Positions 4,942 to 9,408 of a stretch of 9,408 nt of DNA are shown in pieces. Within the stretch, counting starts at the first letter, position 1; the number at the start of each line of letters is the position of its first letter. Source of the stretch: a bacterium (lineage in GTDB: Bacteria; UBP14; UBA6098; B30-G16); NCBI GenBank assembly GCA_027007865.1, contig JALTEE010000146.1, positions 1 to 9,408 of the forward strand. Direction: 5' to 3'. A program made the translations under genes and the position numbers. The notes under the pieces are model-generated. The model ran no database searches. It saw only the letters and a list, made by a program, of their open reading frames with translations, and was not told where the DNA came from.

Positions 4942-7900
4942 TTATTTAAGATAAACTACCCGCTTCGTTATTGTTTGTCCATCGATTTTTGCCCGCACAA
5001 AATATATTCCTGATGAAATGGATTTGTCGGGTCGCCAGATAAATGTGCGGGTGCCGTTTTGTAGGGACAACACGGTTTCCGCGCCCTTTTGCATTGGGCG
5101 AGGTGACCTCGCCCCTACCATATCTGAATACACCACATTCCCTCGCAAATCGTATATCGCGATATCGGTAAGGGTTTGGCGTGCCAAACCCCTACCATCA
5201 GAAATCGTGATTTTCACCGATGAATTGAACGGATTGGGTGAAATTTTTATATCGAATTTATCTGGTAATGTGGTTTTCTGCGATTCCTGTATATCCGCTG
5301 CAACGGCGGAGAAAAGAGACACTCGATTTATATACCACCCCGCTTCGACATTTTGAGACGAACTTCCGAAGTCGAATATCGCTTCGATAGAATGTCCCGC
5401 CCACGGCGTAACATCGAATGCTTCTTCCTGCCAAAAATCGTTCATCGTATCGCCGAAAATAGGCAGGTATTGTGTCAATTGATTGTATCGCGACGATATT
5501 CCATCGTATCCGCCTTGTGGAAATAATATGAATGAATCTCCGCCATCGACGCTTATGCGAACATTTCCACCATCGTGTTTCAGCGGCGAAGCGCTCGCCT
5601 GCGCACGATACCAATGCCATATCACAAGATAATGTCGTCCGCCATCGTCGGGAATGCTCATAGACGGACTTTTTAGCCGCGATTGCGAACTGTCGTGATA
5701 TGTCGTGTTTAATCTCGTTCCCCAACAACTGCTGCCATAAGGGACACTCGAAGGTCCGTAGGATGGCGCTCCCCATTCCCAATCCTGGTAGTATGAGAAG
5801 GATTGCGTAGTGAATCCGCCGTCCGATATCCCGAGGTCGAATGTATATAGCGGCGAGCCCACAACCGGACCGGAAATCTCGCCCGTCTCGGGGAAACGGT
5901 ATTCATCGGCGCCCGATTGGACGATGAAATGATAACTGTGTGTGCCGTCGCCGAGCGATGTCGAATATGAAAATGTTTTCCCTGTCGTAACACCGCCTTC
6001 GGAATTTGTTATCGTGTGCGGCGTTCCGTCGATATAGACCGTTGCGCTTGTCGGCAAGATGCCATCGGGGCTTGCATAAGTTATCTTGAAAGTAAATGTT
6101 TCGCCCGAATTTCCCGCTCGCGGAAAAACATCGCCTGCACCGACATAGGCATTTTCAGCAGAAAGAACCGATATATCGTCTATGAACCAGCCGTGGTCGC
6201 GAACTCCAGCATCGGCATAAAACCTAAATCTGAGCAATATTTGGTCGCCGACACCGCCGAATGAAGACAAATCCGCACTCGCAAAACGCCATCCAAAAGA
6301 TGGTCCCGAAAACGCGAGAATTCTGTTCCAACCGGAACCGCCATCATTAGACACTTCAACAAAGCAACTATCATATCCATTTTCAGTTTCATAGAAATGC
6401 CAGAACACGAGTCTCGGGTCGGCGGGAAGCATAATCGGATTCGCAGTTGTGAGCGCTGCATTTGTCGTATCATGGTATTCGAACGGATTTCCCCAACTTT
6501 CGTCGCCCGCGTAAAAACAATGTCCGGGTGAATTATATCTGTAATCTGTGATGTGCCACGGCGAAGAAACGCTCCATTGGCTAATTCCGCTCTCACCATC
6601 GTCGAAGAAACCGCCGCTGCCTATGAGAAGTGAAATCGTATCTACGCAGGTATATCCGCGGCTGTCGGTCGCCGTGTGGTAGATGTGAGCGATATGCGGC
6701 GTCGGGCAGGACGGTGAAATCGAAATACGATACTGCGGCGAATTGCTCCCATTCCCCGATGGCGCAATATCGCCAAACGACGAACTACCCGTTACAATGC
6801 TTATATATGCGTCGCTTTCGGCGATGCTTCCCGAAACGCTTTTCGCATCATCTCCGCCGCCGTTGTGAATTGTGATGGACAAATCCGCATGTTCGCCGGG
6901 TTCGCAAAATCCATCGCCATCACCGATTTCTGTGAAATCAGATGAAAACATCGACATTATTGGCGCGCGAACCGTGATTGTGAAATCGTCGTCCCAGGTC
7001 GAATCATTCACATCCGTGATTGTCAAACTGAAATTTATATTCGTCTCGTCGGGTGGTGTGCCTACTATTTGTGCAACAAATGGGTCCGATGCAATATCTG
7101 TTGCGCCGGCGAGAATGGTTTCGAAACCCGATGAATTGTCGGTTATATTCGCATACGGCGAACTTTCCGATGCGATTGCCGATACTCCGAGTGCATTTTC
7201 CGAACCGCTATTCCGCAATGTAACCCACAGTGCGATAGTTTCTCCTGCATCGGCGATATTGTCGCCGTCTCCGGATGAACCGTAGCCGCCATCGTCCTGA
7301 ATCGTGTGCGATTCGTAGAGCAGGAAAGGACCGCTCCCGCTGATAACTATATATCCCTCGTATGGAATTTTGTTATAAGCGGTGGCAGTCAACCAAAGTG
7401 TGTCTCCAACAGTCGCTCCTGTATAAAAAAGCGTAACATTTCCCGAAGCATCCGTATACCCCGCTTCCTGAATATCGTCGTCGTTCGTGATGCAGACAAG
7501 CGCTTCGTTCACGGGCGAACCGCCAGATGTGATATTCATCGCTACCGAGCCATCGCCGGGTGATATTATGCCGGGATACGATGCGGTTAGACTTTGCGGC
7601 GCTCCCCACCAAAGCGCAACAGACGGGTCGCCGAAAAGATTATACATATCGAAATAATATTCCGCACTGCTGGAATAAGAATGATATACTCCCATCAGTC
7701 CCTTCAATCTCATTCCGCCTGTGAACATCCATTCCGCAACGAAAACGGAATCTATCATTCTGCGTTCCATCTCATCGTCCTCGTCCCAATATGTGTAGTC
7801 CGATGCTCCGAGCGATGCGATCGCGCCTTTGTCGGTCTGGCGAATCCAGGTTTCCATAAAACATTCGGAATATTCGCCGAACATCCCCGTCTGGCAGGCA

Positions 7901-9300
7901 TTTGAAATGACCATCGGATATTTGCCTTGATTTGTGAGATTTCGCACATCGTCCTGTCCTACGGACGGTCCCGCCCATCCTGCATTGTATCCGTGCCCAG
8001 TGTAATTCGCAATCATTACACCTGCATTTATTGATGAAATGACATCGCTTCCCGTTCCACCGTAATACGCCCAAATAGTGTCGATTCTGGTATATCCATA
8101 CGGTCCGAAATGTGTATTCGCCACATATCGCTGTGTATTTTCCGCAAAAGTATGATAGGATGCGTCATCGCTGGCAGGCAAACAAGCGCCCTTCGTCCAA
8201 TTCGTTCCCGTGCCGAAGCCAAAATGTTCATAAGTTACAGTTCGCCCCGCAAATTCGGTTACCTGCGATGTGCTCGTCAGCGACATCCTGCCAACAAAAC
8301 AATCGGGGATGTAATCGCTGCCGGCGAGTTCGCTGTATGGATTATCCGATGAACTTCCCGATGAACCACCCGTAAATGCGGGAATACTGCCGACATCGCC
8401 AACAAGCAGAACAAAATCGACATCGCCGCTGTCGTATTGCCCTTGAATATAACTTTTTATTCCCGATGCGCTGCTGCCCAGTTCGGATGCGGTTTTCACA
8501 TCGATTTTATAGCCTTTGCGCTTTTTCCAGTGCTCAAAATCGGCGAGCTGCGATGTGAACGAAGCATCCGTAACAATTATCATTTCGATATCCGTTGGAA
8601 CAACCCACAGCGAGCGGTAGAACGATGAATTTATCACGAGCGGCTCGATAATACTGTCGAAAATTTTCGAGCGATGTTGCTCCTTTTCACGCCTTGTTGC
8701 AGCGATATTTGCGCCGGGAGTGTGAATAAAAATTTTGCCGCTGCGAATAACAAAAATTTCTCCTTTGCTCGGAATATAATTTATCGGGTGGATTTCTACG
8801 AGAGCAATTCTGTGGTCGCGTGCCTGCGAAATATCGATGATTTCCGCATCGGATGAAAATTGCGGGTTATCCGATGAATAGAAATCCTCATCAATAACGA
8901 ATTTCGGCTGGTAATCGGGTATTTTGGGCACGGGCGCCTGACGCGGATAAATGAGCTCCGGTAGGTCGAAATCGTCGAGAAAAAATGTATCGATTTCATC
9001 GGGCAAAACTTCGATTGTCGGAACCGTTCCCTGCGGAATTTCCACAATCGTTCTAATCACGGGAATTTCAGCAGCGCCGATTTGTTCCGATGGCGATGTG
9101 CCGAGCATATTCAATCGGGCAAAATCGCCATTGTCCGTCTGAATTGGTTCAGCGGTCAGTTCCCCGCAGGAAAAAGAAAACTCGACAGCGGAAAAACTGC
9201 AGTTATCGAAATTAACCTGTGCAGCACTTCCACCGTCGAGAAAACCGATACCCCACGAGAACCCCACTATTAAAAACAGAGATAAAAAATATTTCAGCAT
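4942..9300 (-). CDS. Secreted C25 (gingipain-type) cysteine peptidase with sorting domain
   Basis: This 1452-residue multidomain exoprotein has a signal peptide (about residues 1-27, hydrophobic core YFLSLFLIVGFSWGIGF). An acidic, proline-rich prodomain follows to about residue 230. The C25 catalytic domain (about 235-565) has the dyad His436 in NYTGHGYNAGW and Cys469 in VISNACQTGMF. The 33-residue spacing equals that of the His-Cys dyad in gingipain R. Next come Ig-like and acidic 'DGDG..PGE' repeat domains (about 570-895, with related copies near 676 and 793). Two jelly-roll-like modules end in GWFIDDISV (1037-1045) and GWYINRVSLF (1321-1330). A C-terminal domain (about 1345-1452) has SPNPFNSS, IYDLRGNVV, SGIYFVRA and TKRVVYLK, like type IX secretion sorting domains; it would direct export and cell-surface attachment or release. 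The start has a strong GGGGGG ribosome binding site 7 nt upstream. Two palindromic DNA inserts interrupt the sorting domain without breaking frame. The gene appears monocistronic. Confidence 0.92.
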   Translation of the reverse strand: MLKYFLSLFLIVGFSWGIGFLDGGSAAQVNFDNCSFSAVEFSFSCGELTAEPIQTDNGDFARLNMLGTSPSEQIGAAEIPVIRTIVEIPQGTVPTIEVLPDEIDTFFLDDFDLPELIYPRQAPVPKIPDYQPKFVIDEDFYSSDNPQFSSDAEIIDISQARDHRIALVEIHPINYIPSKGEIFVIRSGKIFIHTPGANIAATRREKEQHRSKIFDSIIEPLVINSSFYRSLWVVPTDIEMIIVTDASFTSQLADFEHWKKRKGYKIDVKTASELGSSASGIKSYIQGQYDSGDVDFVLLVGDVGSIPAFTGGSSGSSSDNPYSELAGSDYIPDCFVGRMSLTSTSQVTEFAGRTVTYEHFGFGTGTNWTKGACLPASDDASYHTFAENTQRYVANTHFGPYGYTRIDTIWAYYGGTGSDVISSINAGVMIANYTGHGYNAGWAGPSVGQDDVRNLTNQGKYPMVISNACQTGMFGEYSECFMETWIRQTDKGAIASLGASDYTYWDEDDEMERRMIDSVFVAEWMFTGGMRLKGLMGVYHSYSSSAEYYFDMYNLFGDPSVALWWGAPQSLTASYPGIISPGDGSVAMNITSGGSPVNEALVCITNDDDIQEAGYTDASGNVTLFYTGATVGDTLWLTATAYNKIPYEGYIVISGSGPFLLYESHTIQDDGGYGSSGDGDNIADAGETIALWVTLRNSGSENALGVSAIASESSPYANITDNSSGFETILAGATDIASDPFVAQIVGTPPDETNINFSLTITDVNDSTWDDDFTITVRAPIMSMFSSDFTEIGDGDGFCEPGEHADLSITIHNGGGDDAKSVSGSIAESDAYISIVTGSSSFGDIAPSGNGSNSPQYRISISPSCPTPHIAHIYHTATDSRGYTCVDTISLLIGSGGFFDDGESGISQWSVSSPWHITDYRYNSPGHCFYAGDESWGNPFEYHDTTNAALTTANPIMLPADPRLVFWHFYETENGYDSCFVEVSNDGGSGWNRILAFSGPSFGWRFASADLSSFGGVGDQILLRFRFYADAGVRDHGWFIDDISVLSAENAYVGAGDVFPRAGNSGETFTFKITYASPDGILPTSATVYIDGTPHTITNSEGGVTTGKTFSYSTSLGDGTHSYHFIVQSGADEYRFPETGEISGPVVGSPLYTFDLGISDGGFTTQSFSYYQDWEWGAPSYGPSSVPYGSSCWGTRLNTTYHDSSQSRLKSPSMSIPDDGGRHYLVIWHWYRAQASASPLKHDGGNVRISVDGGDSFILFPQGGYDGISSRYNQLTQYLPIFGDTMNDFWQEEAFDVTPWAGHSIEAIFDFGSSSQNVEAGWYINRVSLFSAVAADIQESQKTTLPDKFDIKISPNPFNSSVKITISDGRGLARQTLTDIAIYDLRGNVVYSDMVGARSPRPMQKGAETVLSLQNGTRTFIWRPDKSISSGIYFVRAKIDGQTITKRVVYLK
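5061..5118. repeat. Palindromic element inside the protease gene (58 nt)
   Basis: The element starts GTAGGG and ends CCCTAC on the plus strand, an inverted terminal match. It contains two inner palindromes: CGCCC / GGGCG (around a 9-nt loop) and CGAGG / CCTCG around TGA. On the coding minus strand it supplies residues 1395-1413 of the protease plus one base, a segment rich in R, P, G, Q and K with no counterpart in a typical compact sorting domain. The layout matches the intergenic repeat at 3427..3509. Confidence 0.65.
5167..5196. repeat. In-frame 30-nt palindrome inside the protease gene
   Basis: Two 14-nt arms (GGTAAGGGTTTGGC / GCCAAACCCCTACC on the plus strand) flank a 2-nt loop and pair at 13 of 14 positions. 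The one exception is a G-U wobble in the mRNA. The element fills exactly codons 1369-1378 of the protease, encoding GRGLARQTLT between the NPFN-strand region and the next strand, DIAIYD. Its CCCCTACC end is shared with the 58-nt element nearby. Confidence 0.7.
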
Positions 9301-9359
9301 TTTAAATCCCCCCCAAAGGTAAATCTTATATAGAATGCTTAAATTAAAACTAAAATCAA
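9301..9359 (-). promoter_or_regulatory. Protease leader with strong RBS and possible promoter
   Basis: On the minus strand GGGGGG sits 7 nt before the ATG and decides the start. Further upstream are TATATA / TATAAG (9325..9332) as possible -10 boxes. The best -35-like hexamer, TTGATT (9354..9359), is 21 nt from TATATA, too far for a standard sigma70 promoter. The region is AT-rich and a promoter is expected here, but its exact boxes are not certain. Confidence 0.3.
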
Positions 9360-9408
9360 TAGCGCATTACATTCTAAATAGTTCGCTCCCTTTGAGAAAT
9401 TCTAAAAT

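Noticed and set aside
5258..5782. 174-codon minus-strand frame inside the protease gene
   Set aside because: It is an out-of-frame shadow of the protease, which has intact domains through this stretch.
9310..9319. TACCTTTG on the minus strand as a Bacteroidota-type -7 box (TAnnTTTG)
   Set aside because: It overlaps the ribosome binding site, which would leave almost no leader, and no matching -33 TTTG box is found at the right distance.

Overview
The window comes from a bacterium that I place, with moderate confidence, in or near the FCB superphylum or a related uncultured candidate phylum. The main reason is the 1452-residue secreted C25 (gingipain-type) protease. It ends in a C-terminal domain of the type IX secretion / FlgD-like kind, with an NPFN motif, an 'IYDLRGNVV' strand and a final 'ITKRVVYLK'. 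Every gene I can support lies on the minus strand, so in transcription order the window reads from the high coordinates to the low ones.

Layout in transcription order: (1) an AT-rich leader at the right edge with a strong ribosome binding site; (2) the C25 protease gene, about 4.4 kb, whose sorting domain carries two in-frame palindromic DNA inserts; (3) a 187-bp gap with a cloverleaf-like palindrome and a candidate promoter; (4) a FabK / nitronate monooxygenase-type flavoprotein; (5) a tRNA-Pro(CGG) gene with a plausible sigma70-like promoter; (6) a 142-bp gap filled mostly by a composite palindromic repeat; (7) a tightly packed four-gene run: a SLOG/TIGR00725 nucleotide-binding protein, an acylphosphatase, a membrane-anchored protein with 14 propeller-type repeats, and a PyrK-type electron-transfer flavoprotein; (8) a hairpin terminator just after pyrK.

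The four-gene run has gaps of 5, 14 and 18 nt and is almost certainly one transcription unit. It may be read through from the tRNA promoter, because I see no convincing terminator between the tRNA and the SLOG gene. The gene functions do not form an obvious pathway. PyrK is separated from any pyrD within this window.

The most unusual signal is the pair of palindromic inserts in the protease sorting domain. A 30-nt near-perfect palindrome (5167..5196) occupies exactly ten codons. A 58-nt element with GTAGGG/CCCTAC inverted ends and two inner hairpins (5061..5118) lies 48 nt away. Both resemble the intergenic repeat at 3427..3509. This looks like a small palindromic repeat family that enters coding DNA and is translated, in the manner of Rickettsia palindromic elements. 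I found no CRISPR array, no transposase and no recognisable defence system.
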